Assembly (NCBI GenBank): GCA_910578385.1 | Contig: CAJTQV010000001.1 | Coordinates: 186,001-250,000, forward strand | Source of the DNA: an uncultured Muribaculaceae bacterium | GTDB taxonomy: Bacteria > Bacteroidota > Bacteroidia > Bacteroidales > Muribaculaceae | Reading direction: 5' to 3' | Length of the DNA: 64,000 nucleotides | Part shown: positions 35,226 through 42,884 of the stretch, in pieces | Layout of the letters: the number at the start of each line of letters is the position of its first letter | Numbering within the stretch: position 1 is the stretch's first letter | Notes under the pieces: generated by a model | Databases searched by the model: none | The model's input: the letters and a program-made list of their open reading frames with translations, nothing else | Told to the model about the DNA's origin: nothing | Translations under genes and position numbers: made by a program

Positions 35226-37208
35226 ATGTGTAAGAATCATTGTCACGACGGCCATTGCCACAGTCATAATCATAACCATGGGCATAGCCATGACCATAAT
35301 CATGGTCACCATAACCACAACCACGATGACAAGGGTGGCCGAATATGGTCAACACTCCGCGAGTTCATACCCGAAGCTGTCACGCTTGTTCTTCTGATCA
35401 TAGCGTTGATGATTGACTGGGGGAGTTACGCGGCATTAGCATATATAGTGGCTCTGCTTCCGGTCGGGGCGCCGATACTTGTATCCACTTTCAAGGAGTG
35501 GATGCGTGGTGACATATTCAATGAGTTTACATTGATGGTACTCGCCAGCCTCGGAGCTTTCTTCATAGGGGAATATCCGGAAGGTGTGGCGGTGCTGCTC
35601 TTCTATTCGCTTGGTGAGAAACTGGAAGATGTAGTATCGGGTGATGTCAAGGGGCAGATAAGACGGCTTCTCGGCAAACTGCCGAAACAGGCTGTTGTAT
35701 TACGCGATGGTGCCCGTGTGACCATGCGGCCACAGGAGGTGGAACCGGGAATGCTTATCGCCGTGAAACCGGGCGAGAGCGTGCCTCTTGACGGTATCGT
35801 CGAATCAGATGGCGAGGCTGATTTCAATACTGCTGCAATAACGGGTGAAAGTCTTCCGCGAACATACGCCAAGGGAGATGCCATTGACTCGGGTATCATA
35901 CCGGTTGACCGCGAGGTTCAGATACGTGTCACAAACTCCTGGAACGACAGCTCAATGACACGGATCATGCAGATGATCGAAGATGCTTCGAGTCACAGGG
36001 CGCCTTCTGAGACCATATTGCGTCGCATAACACGCTGGTACACGCCGGTTGTATTCGGAGCCGCATTGCTTCTCTTCTTCGTTCCATGGCTGGTGAGCCT
36101 TGTCAACACCTCATTCATTTTCGAATGGGAAGTATGGCTGCGCCGCTCTCTGGTGTTTCTCGTATGCTCTTGCCCCTGCGCCCTTATTGTCAGCATACCA
36201 CTCACCTATTTCGCTTCAATCGGCATAGCATCCAAGAAGGGTATTCTCTTCAAGGGACATGACAGCCTCGATGCTCTCCGCAAGGTCAACACTGTCCTTC
36301 TTGACAAAACCGGAACCGTGACCACCGGAGAGTTTCATGTGAGGAATATAGAGATGTCGGGCAACTTTACCGCCGGTCAGGTGTTGGCAATTGCTGCGGC
36401 AGTCGAAACCGGAAGTCCACACCCGCTTGCAAAGGCCATAACGGCGCAAGCCGAAGCAGATGCCGTTGCATTGCCGCAGGCGGTTGACACGGTGGTGGTG
36501 GAGCATGGCATGAAATCAACCGTCGGCGGGAAAGAGGTGATCATAGGATCCCGCCGCCTCATGGAAGCGGAAGGGATACGTTTTCCGGCTGACAATGCAG
36601 CTTCCACAGCGATATATGTTGCCGTCAATGGTCTTCCGGCAGGAGTCATCATACTTTCAGACACGGTGAAGACCGGTGTCTCCGAAGCTGTATCGAGCCT
36701 TCACAAGCATGGAGTAAGCCGTGTCGGAATACTTTCGGGGGATACCGAAAATGCAGTCAAAGATGCGGCCGAGAGTATCGGCGCGGACACATACAAAGCT
36801 GAATTGCTCCCCGGCGACAAGCAGCGGATAATCTCGGAATGCAAATCGGACAGCTCAGTGGTGGCATTTGCCGGTGACGGTGTCAACGATGCTCCCGCAT
36901 TGGCCGCAGCCGATGTCGGCATAGCCATGGGACACGTGGGCACAGACATTGCCATAGAAGCCGCCCGCGTGGTGATGGCAGGCGATGACCTGCGAAAAAT
37001 TTCCGAGGGAATGGACATCTCCGCGCGGGTCCGGAACGTTGTATGGGAAAACGTTTGTTTCGCGTTCGGAGTCAAACTTATTGTCATGGTGCTCGGAGCC
37101 TTTGGCATAGCCACTCTATGGGCCGCCGTGTTCGCCGACACCGGAGTGACGGTAATAACGATTCTATGGACGCTCTGGCGGCTCAAAATATGGCAACTTA
37201 AGAGGTAA
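35226..37208 (+). CDS. P1B-type heavy-metal ATPase with His-rich N-terminus (Zn/Cd/Pb efflux type)
   Basis: 660 residues, inner membrane metal pump. Instead of an N-terminal ferredoxin-like metal-binding domain it starts with a run of Cys, His and Asn (residues 1-36, more than a dozen His). The core is complete: AITGESLP actuator loop, CSCPCALIVSIPLTYF with the transmembrane CPC near residue 317, phosphorylated Asp near 360 in DKTGTVTTGEF, SPHPLAKA, and GDGVNDAPALAAADVGIAMG. The CPC plus His tail and a Fur-type gene next door point to Zn/Cd/Pb export (ZntA-like) rather than copper; this is inference. Confidence 0.93.
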   Translation: MCKNHCHDGHCHSHNHNHGHSHDHNHGHHNHNHDDKGGRIWSTLREFIPEAVTLVLLIIALMIDWGSYAALAYIVALLPVGAPILVSTFKEWMRGDIFNEFTLMVLASLGAFFIGEYPEGVAVLLFYSLGEKLEDVVSGDVKGQIRRLLGKLPKQAVVLRDGARVTMRPQEVEPGMLIAVKPGESVPLDGIVESDGEADFNTAAITGESLPRTYAKGDAIDSGIIPVDREVQIRVTNSWNDSSMTRIMQMIEDASSHRAPSETILRRITRWYTPVVFGAALLLFFVPWLVSLVNTSFIFEWEVWLRRSLVFLVCSCPCALIVSIPLTYFASIGIASKKGILFKGHDSLDALRKVNTVLLDKTGTVTTGEFHVRNIEMSGNFTAGQVLAIAAAVETGSPHPLAKAITAQAEADAVALPQAVDTVVVEHGMKSTVGGKEVIIGSRRLMEAEGIRFPADNAASTAIYVAVNGLPAGVIILSDTVKTGVSEAVSSLHKHGVSRVGILSGDTENAVKDAAESIGADTYKAELLPGDKQRIISECKSDSSVVAFAGDGVNDAPALAAADVGIAMGHVGTDIAIEAARVVMAGDDLRKISEGMDISARVRNVVWENVCFAFGVKLIVMVLGAFGIATLWAAVFADTGVTVITILWTLWRLKIWQLKR

Positions 37209-37247
37209 TACATCTATTGCCGTCGAAAGCCCCAGACAACGCTTAAA

Positions 37248-37703
37248 ATGCTAAACAGAGAGGGAATGAAAAACAAAACCGACATAACCGGAATGCTCGC
37301 ACGGGCAGGGATTCGTCCCACGCCCGTGCGTATCCTCATATTACGCACATTGGTAGACGCTGCACGGCCGTTGTCAGCCCAGGAGATTGAAACCCGGCTT
37401 GAGACTGTGGACCGTTCGTCGATCACGAGGGCATTGATGCTCTTCACCGAGGAACATCTTGTGCATGTGATTTCCGACGGCACCTCGTCGATGAAGTATG
37501 AGCCGTGCCATTCTCATTGCCATGACAGACTTCACACTGACGAGCACGTGCATTTCCATTGCCGGATGTGCGGAAGCACCGAATGTCTTGCCGACACTCC
37601 GATACCGTTACCTCCCCTCCCGGCCGGCTACCGGGCAGAGAATGCCACTTTCGTCATCTCCGGTCTCTGTCCGACCTGCGCGGCACACGGGTATAAAAAA
37701 TAA
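37248..37703 (+). CDS. Fur-family metal-responsive repressor
   Basis: 151 residues. N-terminal winged helix (IRPTPVRILILRTLVDAARPLSAQEIETRL, with DRSSITRALMLFTEEHLVHV as the recognition part), then a His-rich metal-sensing hinge CHSHCHDRLHTDEHVHFHC and the structural zinc pairs CRMCG and CPTC. The His and Cys content suits a zinc sensor (Zur-like), though Fur cannot be excluded. It follows the metal ATPase by 39 nt, in the same direction, so the pump and regulator are probably co-transcribed. A second ATG six codons downstream is an alternative start. Confidence 0.9.
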   Translation: MLNREGMKNKTDITGMLARAGIRPTPVRILILRTLVDAARPLSAQEIETRLETVDRSSITRALMLFTEEHLVHVISDGTSSMKYEPCHSHCHDRLHTDEHVHFHCRMCGSTECLADTPIPLPPLPAGYRAENATFVISGLCPTCAAHGYKK

Positions 37704-37729
37704 AAGCATCGGCTGTAAAGCCGATGCTT
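37704..37729 (-). terminator. Terminator of the tRNA-Arg transcript, also facing the fur-like gene
   Basis: Perfect 10-bp stem AAGCATCGGC/GCCGATGCTT with a 6-nt loop; on the minus strand it runs into TTTTATTTTTT. Confidence 0.8.
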
Positions 37730-37732
37730 AAG

Positions 37733-37806
37733 TGACTCCTACAGGATTCAAACCTGTAACCTTCTGATCCGTAGTCAGATGCTCTATTCAGTTGAGCTAA
37801 GGAGCC
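37733..37806 (-). tRNA. tRNA-Arg (anticodon ACG), distal copy
   Basis: Cloverleaf with acceptor GGCTCCT/AGGAGTC, anticodon loop CTACGGA (ACG) on a TCTGA/TCAGA stem, T-arm ACAGG-TTTGAAT-CCTGT. CCA is not encoded. Sequence identical to the copy at 37867. Confidence 0.95.
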
Positions 37807-37866
37807 ATTTTTAAATTCCCTTAATCCATCCGTTCCCGAGTCCCCTTTACTTATCCACCTAAGTAG

Positions 37867-37940
37867 TGACTCCTACAGGATTCAAACCTGTAACCTTCTG
37901 ATCCGTAGTCAGATGCTCTATTCAGTTGAGCTAAGGAGCC
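37867..37940 (-). tRNA. tRNA-Arg (anticodon ACG), proximal copy
   Basis: Same 74-nt gene as the neighbouring copy, 60 bp away in tandem; a recent duplication kept for dosage is likely. The ACG anticodon, read as inosine, decodes CGU, CGC and CGA. Confidence 0.95.
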
Positions 37941-37966
37941 TTGCAATCATTTCCGATTTGCGATTG

Positions 37967-37998
37967 CAAAATTAGTGCATTTTTTCGAATCTACCAAA
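37967..37998 (-). promoter_or_regulatory. Promoter of the tRNA-Arg pair
   Basis: On the minus strand TTTG (37998-37995), 20 nt, TAATTTTG (37974-37967), about 27 nt upstream of the first tRNA. Confidence 0.78.
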
Positions 37999-38034
37999 TT
38001 TTTCAGCTAAAAAATTTAACTTTTTTTTGAGCGA

Positions 38035-38394
38035 TTATTTCGCGGAGAGGTACTCTACGCTGCAAACTCCCTGAATGCCAGGGATTGGGGCCGCGAGCTT
38101 CGAAATCTTGATTTTTACCTCACCGACGCTCTTCCACCGCTGTTTTATGGTTTCGGCGACTGATTTGGCCACAGATTCGAGCAGCAGACATTCGCCCGAC
38201 ATCGCCTCGCGGACCACTTCATAAATGTCCGCATACGATATTGTGGTGTCAAGATTCTCACTCTCGAATCCGGTGGCGGCAACCTCGACGGTGACATCAA
38301 CACTGAATTCGTTGCCGACAGCGCGTTCCTGATCGAAAACACCGATGCGGCTGTAGAACCTCAGACTCTCAAGACGAATTATAAATTTATCCAT
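38035..38394 (-). CDS. folB: Dihydroneopterin aldolase
   Basis: Folate synthesis: splits dihydroneopterin to 6-hydroxymethyl-dihydropterin and glycolaldehyde. 119 residues from ATG 38394 (MDKFIIRLESLRFYSRIGVF), the normal size. Typical stretches are RFYSRIGVFDQER, TISYADIYEVV, LLLESVAKSVAETI and the C-terminal VKIKISKLAAPIPG. It lies 43 nt after rpiB and reads the same way. Longer in-frame starts would run into rpiB. Confidence 0.94.
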   Translation of the reverse strand: MDKFIIRLESLRFYSRIGVFDQERAVGNEFSVDVTVEVAATGFESENLDTTISYADIYEVVREAMSGECLLLESVAKSVAETIKQRWKSVGEVKIKISKLAAPIPGIQGVCSVEYLSAK

Positions 38395-38437
38395 TGCCGA
38401 TGAAATAAAATTTGGCAGAGACCGGTTCCGCACAGGT

Positions 38438-38869
38438 TCAATGAACAGGAATCTTGTCGATACGACGCTGATGTCGTCCACCTTCGTATTCGGCATTGAG
38501 ATATGCGTCCACAATCTTTACAGCCATCTCCTCGCTTACGAAGCGTGCCGGCAGGACAAGAATGTTGGCGTTGTTGTGCTGCTTTGCGAGAGCGGCGATT
38601 TCAGGCTCCCAGCAGAGTGCGGCACGTATGCCCTGATGTTTGTTGAGGGTCATCGAGATTCCGTTGCCTGTGCCGCACATGGCGATACCGAACGCGCACT
38701 CCCCTTTCTCCACTGCGTCGGCTGCCGGATGGGCATAGTCGGGATAATCACATGAGTCTGTTGAATTGGTTCCGAAGTCTACCGGCTCATAGCCGCGCTG
38801 CTTCATCAGCTCCATGAGCGACTGCTTGAGTTCATAACCGGCATGGTCGCTTGCAAATGCTACTTTCAT
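38438..38869 (-). CDS. rpiB: Ribose-5-phosphate isomerase B
   Basis: Interconverts ribose 5-phosphate and ribulose 5-phosphate in the pentose phosphate pathway. 143 residues from ATG 38869. MKVAFASDHAGYELK, DFGTNSTDSCDYPDYA and the active-site cysteine in MCGTGNGISM, followed by GIRAALCWEPEIAALAKQHNNANILVLPAR, are diagnostic of the RpiB/LacAB family. Upstream of folB in the same direction. Confidence 0.96.
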   Translation of the reverse strand: MKVAFASDHAGYELKQSLMELMKQRGYEPVDFGTNSTDSCDYPDYAHPAADAVEKGECAFGIAMCGTGNGISMTLNKHQGIRAALCWEPEIAALAKQHNNANILVLPARFVSEEMAVKIVDAYLNAEYEGGRHQRRIDKIPVH

Positions 38870-38903
38870 TTTTTTAGATTTAAGTGTAGATGTAATATTT
38901 TGT

Positions 38904-38931
38904 GGGCGGTGCGGATTCATCCGTACCGCCC
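38904..38931 (-). other. Hairpin between gtrA and rpiB
   Basis: 12-bp stem GGGCGGT(G)CGGA/TCCG(T)ACCGCCC with loop TTCA, located 15 nt past the gtrA stop. There is no T-run on either side, so it may be an attenuator or processing site rather than a simple terminator. Confidence 0.6.
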
Positions 38932-38945
38932 GATTATGCGTCTTC

Positions 38946-39350
38946 TCAAGAGAAACGGTCGCTCTTCAACGCGTAGCGCACCAGGAAATAGTTCAACGGC
39001 ACACATATCGCCAAGGCCGGCAGAAGGGCCAGAGTCGGCCCGACAATGCCCTTGAAGATAGCCACAAGACCGGTCTGCATACCCATATTGACGAGATGGC
39101 TGATGGTGAAAGCTATTCCCCTCTTGGCATTCGGGTCGCTGTGGAATGTAAAGAAACTCGACAACAGATAATTTGCCACAAAACTTATGGCGTAACTTAT
39201 CATGGTCGATACCACGGCCGGAACTCCGACCGCATGGACGAAAACCACATAGATGCCATATTGGAGCAACGTGCAGAATCCTCCCACAAGAGCGAAGCGT
39301 ATCACTTCCGCACGCCTTCCGGCATCATTGACGAATTTTTTAATGTCCAT
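38946..39350 (-). CDS. GtrA-family small membrane protein
   Basis: 134 residues with four membrane helices. AEVIRFALVGGFCTLLQYGIY, ISYAISFVANYLLSSFFTF and the C-terminal LNYFLVRYAL match the GtrA family, whose members flip or help transfer lipid-linked sugars for cell-surface polysaccharide. Start at ATG 39350, 7 nt after engB. Substrate not predictable. Confidence 0.92.
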   Translation of the reverse strand: MDIKKFVNDAGRRAEVIRFALVGGFCTLLQYGIYVVFVHAVGVPAVVSTMISYAISFVANYLLSSFFTFHSDPNAKRGIAFTISHLVNMGMQTGLVAIFKGIVGPTLALLPALAICVPLNYFLVRYALKSDRFS

Positions 39351-39357
39351 GGTGACT

Positions 39358-39999
39358 TTATTTATTATCCTCCTCAGCGGGAGCCCCCTCACAGTTTTCC
39401 GCTATCTCCTTGTTGATTTTGGCTATGTAGTCAAGTATCTCCTGACGGCCTTTCCCTTTCTCAGACGAGGTGATGAAGACAGGCGGAAGCTCCGACCACG
39501 ACAGCAAAAGCTCCTTGCAGTAGGAGTCAACATTTCTCTGTGCGGCCACGGGTCCCAACTTGTCGGCCTTGGTGAACACGATTGCAAAAGGCACGTCATG
39601 CTCCCCGAGCCAATCGAGAAACTCAAGGTCAATTTTCTGAGGATTGTGACGGATGTCAATCAGCACGAACAGACAGGTGAGCTGCTGACGGTCCAGAATA
39701 TAACCCTCAATCAGCTTTGTCAGCTTTTCTCGCTGCTCTTTGCCCCTGGCAGCGAAGCCGTAGCCGGGAAGGTCGACAAGGAACCACTTACCGTCGTCGA
39801 TACTGAAATGATTTATAAGGAGCGTCTTTCCGGGTGTCTGCGATGTCTTGGCAAGTTTCTTGCTCTTACCCAACATATTTATGAGCGATGACTTGCCGAC
39901 ATTAGACCTGCCGATAAAAGCGTATTCCGGAACATCTGTCACCGGACACTGGGTGACATCCGGACTGCTCAGATGAAATTTTGCTGTCTTTATATCCAT
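39358..39999 (-). CDS. engB: GTP-binding protein EngB/YsxC (YihA)
   Basis: Essential GTPase for 50S ribosome assembly. 213 residues with P-loop GRSNVGKSSLINML (G1), QTPGKTLLINHF (G2), DLPGYGFA (G3), FTKADKL (G4) and the SSEKGKG end (G5). C-terminal acidic extension EGAPAEEDNK is a common variation. It lies 12 nt after lysC and 7 nt before gtrA, so all three are likely one transcript. Confidence 0.96.
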   Translation of the reverse strand: MDIKTAKFHLSSPDVTQCPVTDVPEYAFIGRSNVGKSSLINMLGKSKKLAKTSQTPGKTLLINHFSIDDGKWFLVDLPGYGFAARGKEQREKLTKLIEGYILDRQQLTCLFVLIDIRHNPQKIDLEFLDWLGEHDVPFAIVFTKADKLGPVAAQRNVDSYCKELLLSWSELPPVFITSSEKGKGRQEILDYIAKINKEIAENCEGAPAEEDNK

Positions 40000-40011
40000 A
40001 TTCTAACTTTT

Positions 40012-41382
40012 TCATGAGCCATAACAGGCTGCGTGTATCAGGCGGAGACTGTTGTCGGTATCTTCAACAGCCGTCACAAAAGCGATTGTTGTCTCGGAAG
40101 CACCGTCGGAAATAGCCTTGACAGTGATTCCATCGCGCTGAAGCGTGTTGACAAGCCTTGCGCCGAGTCCTTTTATCTCCTTTATTGATTCCCGCACCAC
40201 TGCAATGATGGAGAGATTGTTCTCTACCGCCACGTCGACCACAGAGCCGGACTGAAGTTCCGGTGCAAATTCCTCGCGGAGTATATCGGCCGCACGCTCC
40301 ACATCCGACTGGGCGAGCGCGATAGAAAACGCCACATCGTTTTTGGGCTGGGCAACAAGGAAAATGCTGATGCCGTTGCGTGCCATGGCATTGAATGAAC
40401 GGGAATTTATTTCCGCGACATTTGCGGCGAGGCTTCCGGTAACGGAAACCATAGCCGTATTCTTGACCGAAGACACTCCACGGACATTCTCCGAGAGTCC
40501 CGCGCTGCTGTCTGTGATCAATGTGCCGGGAGCCGAAGGATTATGGGTATTGAGTATCTTGATAGGGATGTTCTTATGGAACACCGGGTAGATTGTCGGC
40601 GGATAGATTACCTTCGCGCCAAATGTGCACAGTTCCATGCTCTCGATGAAAGACATGCGGTCGGTCACAATTGCATCGGGTATGATTCGCGGATCGGCTG
40701 TCATAAAACCATCCACGTCGGTCCAGATCTCAAGCGATCCGGCATCGAGTGCCGCAGCTATAAGAGCCGCTGTGTAGTCGCTGCCTCCACGCCCGAGGTT
40801 GGTAATCTCCCCGCTGTCCTTGTCGCGTGAGATAAAACCTCCGGTCACGACAGTGCGGGAAAGCGGAAGAGCGAAAGACTCCTTGATAAGGGAATCAGTA
40901 AGCTGGCGCGCGGCGATATCGCGGTTGAACCACTTCTCGGTCTTCATGAACTCAAGGGAATCCTTGTGCTCAGCATTCTCAAGAATGTTGGCAACGATTA
41001 CGGAAGACATGCGCTCGCCGAAGCTCACAATCTGATTCAGGGCTTTTTCAGGAAGATCCTTTATAAGTGCGAGTCCTGTATATATATCCTCCAATTGAGA
41101 GAGAAGAGCGGAGACTGTCTCAGTCACGGCCTCCCTGCGGTCTGCCGGAACAAGTTCATCGATTATATCATAATGACGGCGAGACATCTCCAGCATGCTT
41201 GTCCGGAAAGACATGTCACCTTGCGAGGCAGCCTTGGCCGTCGCAATCAGTCTGTCGGTAAGACCGCCAAGTGCCGATACGACTACTACGGCCGGCTCCT
41301 CAAGCGAGTCAACTATATTCTTAACATTGATAAGGCTTGCCACGGTTCCTACCGAAGTGCCTCCGAATTTCAGTACCTTCAT
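40012..41382 (-). CDS. lysC: Aspartate kinase
   Basis: First step of lysine, threonine and methionine synthesis. 456 residues from ATG 41382 (MKVLKFGGTSVG). The kinase domain contains KFGGTSVGTVASL, SFGERMSSVIVAN, VTGGFISRDKDSGEITNLGRGGSDYTAAL and EIWTDVDGFMTADPR; two ACT domains follow (VTGSLAANVAEINSRSF, IIAVVRESIKEIKGLGAR), so end-product feedback is expected. Monofunctional, with no homoserine dehydrogenase domain. First of lysC-engB-gtrA. Confidence 0.96.
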   Translation of the reverse strand: MKVLKFGGTSVGTVASLINVKNIVDSLEEPAVVVVSALGGLTDRLIATAKAASQGDMSFRTSMLEMSRRHYDIIDELVPADRREAVTETVSALLSQLEDIYTGLALIKDLPEKALNQIVSFGERMSSVIVANILENAEHKDSLEFMKTEKWFNRDIAARQLTDSLIKESFALPLSRTVVTGGFISRDKDSGEITNLGRGGSDYTAALIAAALDAGSLEIWTDVDGFMTADPRIIPDAIVTDRMSFIESMELCTFGAKVIYPPTIYPVFHKNIPIKILNTHNPSAPGTLITDSSAGLSENVRGVSSVKNTAMVSVTGSLAANVAEINSRSFNAMARNGISIFLVAQPKNDVAFSIALAQSDVERAADILREEFAPELQSGSVVDVAVENNLSIIAVVRESIKEIKGLGARLVNTLQRDGITVKAISDGASETTIAFVTAVEDTDNSLRLIHAACYGS

Positions 41383-41438
41383 ATGGCTTGAAGTGTATTT
41401 ATTCAACTCACGGCACAAGGCCGGTGGGGTTTTCTCTG

Positions 41439-41471
41439 CAAAAATACAAAAAAAAGCCCACCTATCCCAAT
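41439..41471 (-). promoter_or_regulatory. Possible promoter of lysC
   Basis: Minus strand ATTG (41471-41468), 21 nt, TATTTTTG (41446-41439). The spacing is one or two bases longer than usual. Confidence 0.55.
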
Positions 41472-41499
41472 ATTCGGAAGGAATAATCGCAAACAGGCA

Positions 41500-42672
41500 T
41501 CATTCGTAGACGCGTCTGTACCAGTCGAGCGTACGGTAATACGCCTCATCAACCGAATCAGTTCCCTTGTAGTAGTGTGTGCTTATGCCGGAAACAGCCG
41601 ACACATCCCATGGCCGTCCGAAGAAGTTCTTGTCCGACTCCGCATGGTAGATTACCATCGATTTCATTGCCTCATCGAGCCTTCTGCCCAGCGGCTCCGC
41701 ACCGTTTAGCGAGGATGTCATTGTGAAGAACTGTTTGAAATCGTAGAACGGGGAACTGGCCGTGCGCGAATAGTTAAGCAGGTCGCGGGCCTCAGGGCGT
41801 ACAGATCCGGAGCGCACAATCTCACGCGCCACATCGGCAACAGGCTGCAGATGTTCCATGTCAACCACTGCCACCGTGACCGGGTCGGAAGTCGCGGCAT
41901 AAAAATCATAGAACGCACGCGCAGCTCCGGTAACATCGGGCGTAGAGCGCATAAGATAAGGGAGCACAATGTCGTAGGCCATGCCATACTGCCAGACTTC
42001 CGTCGGATAGCCTACGAACGTCCGGCATTTGTCGCGGAACTCATATATGACCTCTATTCCGGTCATGTAGCAACAGTCAAACCATATCGTCTCAAAGCGG
42101 CCGTCAGGAACTGCGTCGGCCAACTCATCAATTTCCGTCCAATCTGTGCTCGTGAAATCAGGATTATACTCTCCTCCGTATGCATGCAGGACGGGAGTAT
42201 CCGTCACGTTATGGTCGGTGAAATATGGTCTCCATGACATGCCATGCCCCCAGAAGATAAGGTCGTACGACGCATTGGGATAAAGGTCAAGCGCATATTT
42301 CATGACCTCCTCCACACGCGTGGGATGCGTGGAAGTCACATCGCGGTCGAACGATTTGAGAAGGACGAATTGAAAGTCTCCATCGCTGTTCCGGGCCGCA
42401 CGGTACAGGCCGCACTCCGAATCGGAATCAGTTCTGAAAACAAGCAGCTGATACTTGTCGGAATCAACATTGCCCATTGCTTCAAGCATCTCATTAGAAT
42501 CATCGTTGAAATCAGCCGAAAGACTACTGCGGTTCACGGCATATACGAGCACAGCCCTCTCCACGCTTTCAGGAGCAGGCGCAGGAACGGGAGCCGGAAA
42601 ATCGGGCGTATCCTCTTTGCCGCATCCCGACAGCGCGAGAAGTGCGAACGAGTAATAAAATATGCGTTTCAT
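41500..42672 (-). CDS. Clostripain-like (C11 family) cysteine peptidase lipoprotein
   Basis: 390 residues. Signal peptide with lipobox LALSGC, so the mature protein is lipid-anchored at Cys17, followed by a Pro-Ala linker (FPAPVPAPAPE). The catalytic dyad of the caspase-like C11 fold is present: His in LIFWGHGMSW and Cys in WFDCCYMTG, with EVWQYGMAYD after it. Family members cut after Arg or Lys. Surface or periplasmic proteolysis is likely; the physiological target is unknown. Same direction as lysC, 117 nt upstream of it; divergent from rprX. Confidence 0.9.
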   Translation of the reverse strand: MKRIFYYSFALLALSGCGKEDTPDFPAPVPAPAPESVERAVLVYAVNRSSLSADFNDDSNEMLEAMGNVDSDKYQLLVFRTDSDSECGLYRAARNSDGDFQFVLLKSFDRDVTSTHPTRVEEVMKYALDLYPNASYDLIFWGHGMSWRPYFTDHNVTDTPVLHAYGGEYNPDFTSTDWTEIDELADAVPDGRFETIWFDCCYMTGIEVIYEFRDKCRTFVGYPTEVWQYGMAYDIVLPYLMRSTPDVTGAARAFYDFYAATSDPVTVAVVDMEHLQPVADVAREIVRSGSVRPEARDLLNYSRTASSPFYDFKQFFTMTSSLNGAEPLGRRLDEAMKSMVIYHAESDKNFFGRPWDVSAVSGISTHYYKGTDSVDEAYYRTLDWYRRVYE

Positions 42673-42764
42673 CTATTTCTTAACGAATTACAAGGTGATT
42701 TATTAGGTTGAGAAAATTATAAAGGGACCACCAATAAAATTTTTTGCGATATATTCGCGATAAT

Positions 42765-42796
42765 TTTGCATTTTAACAATTAAAATGTTAAATTTG
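42765..42796 (+). promoter_or_regulatory. Promoter of rprX-rprY
   Basis: TTTG (42765-42768), 20 nt, TAAATTTG (42789-42796). A TTAACA-ATTAAAA-TGTTAA inverted repeat covers the spacer between the two boxes. Confidence 0.78.
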
Positions 42797-42811
42797 CACT
42801 CAAGTGTTAAA

Positions 42812-42838
42812 ATTCAGAACCAAACCGGTATTCTGAAT
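42812..42838 (+). promoter_or_regulatory. Inverted repeat in the rprX leader
   Basis: ATTCAGAA (42812-42819) and TTCTGAAT (42831-42838), perfect 8-bp arms 11 nt apart, just after the expected transcription start. Could be a regulator site (possibly RprY itself) or an mRNA hairpin. Confidence 0.5.
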
Positions 42839-42884
42839 TGTTAAAATTTCATAAACCGACTAATAAACCGACTAAAAACCCGAA

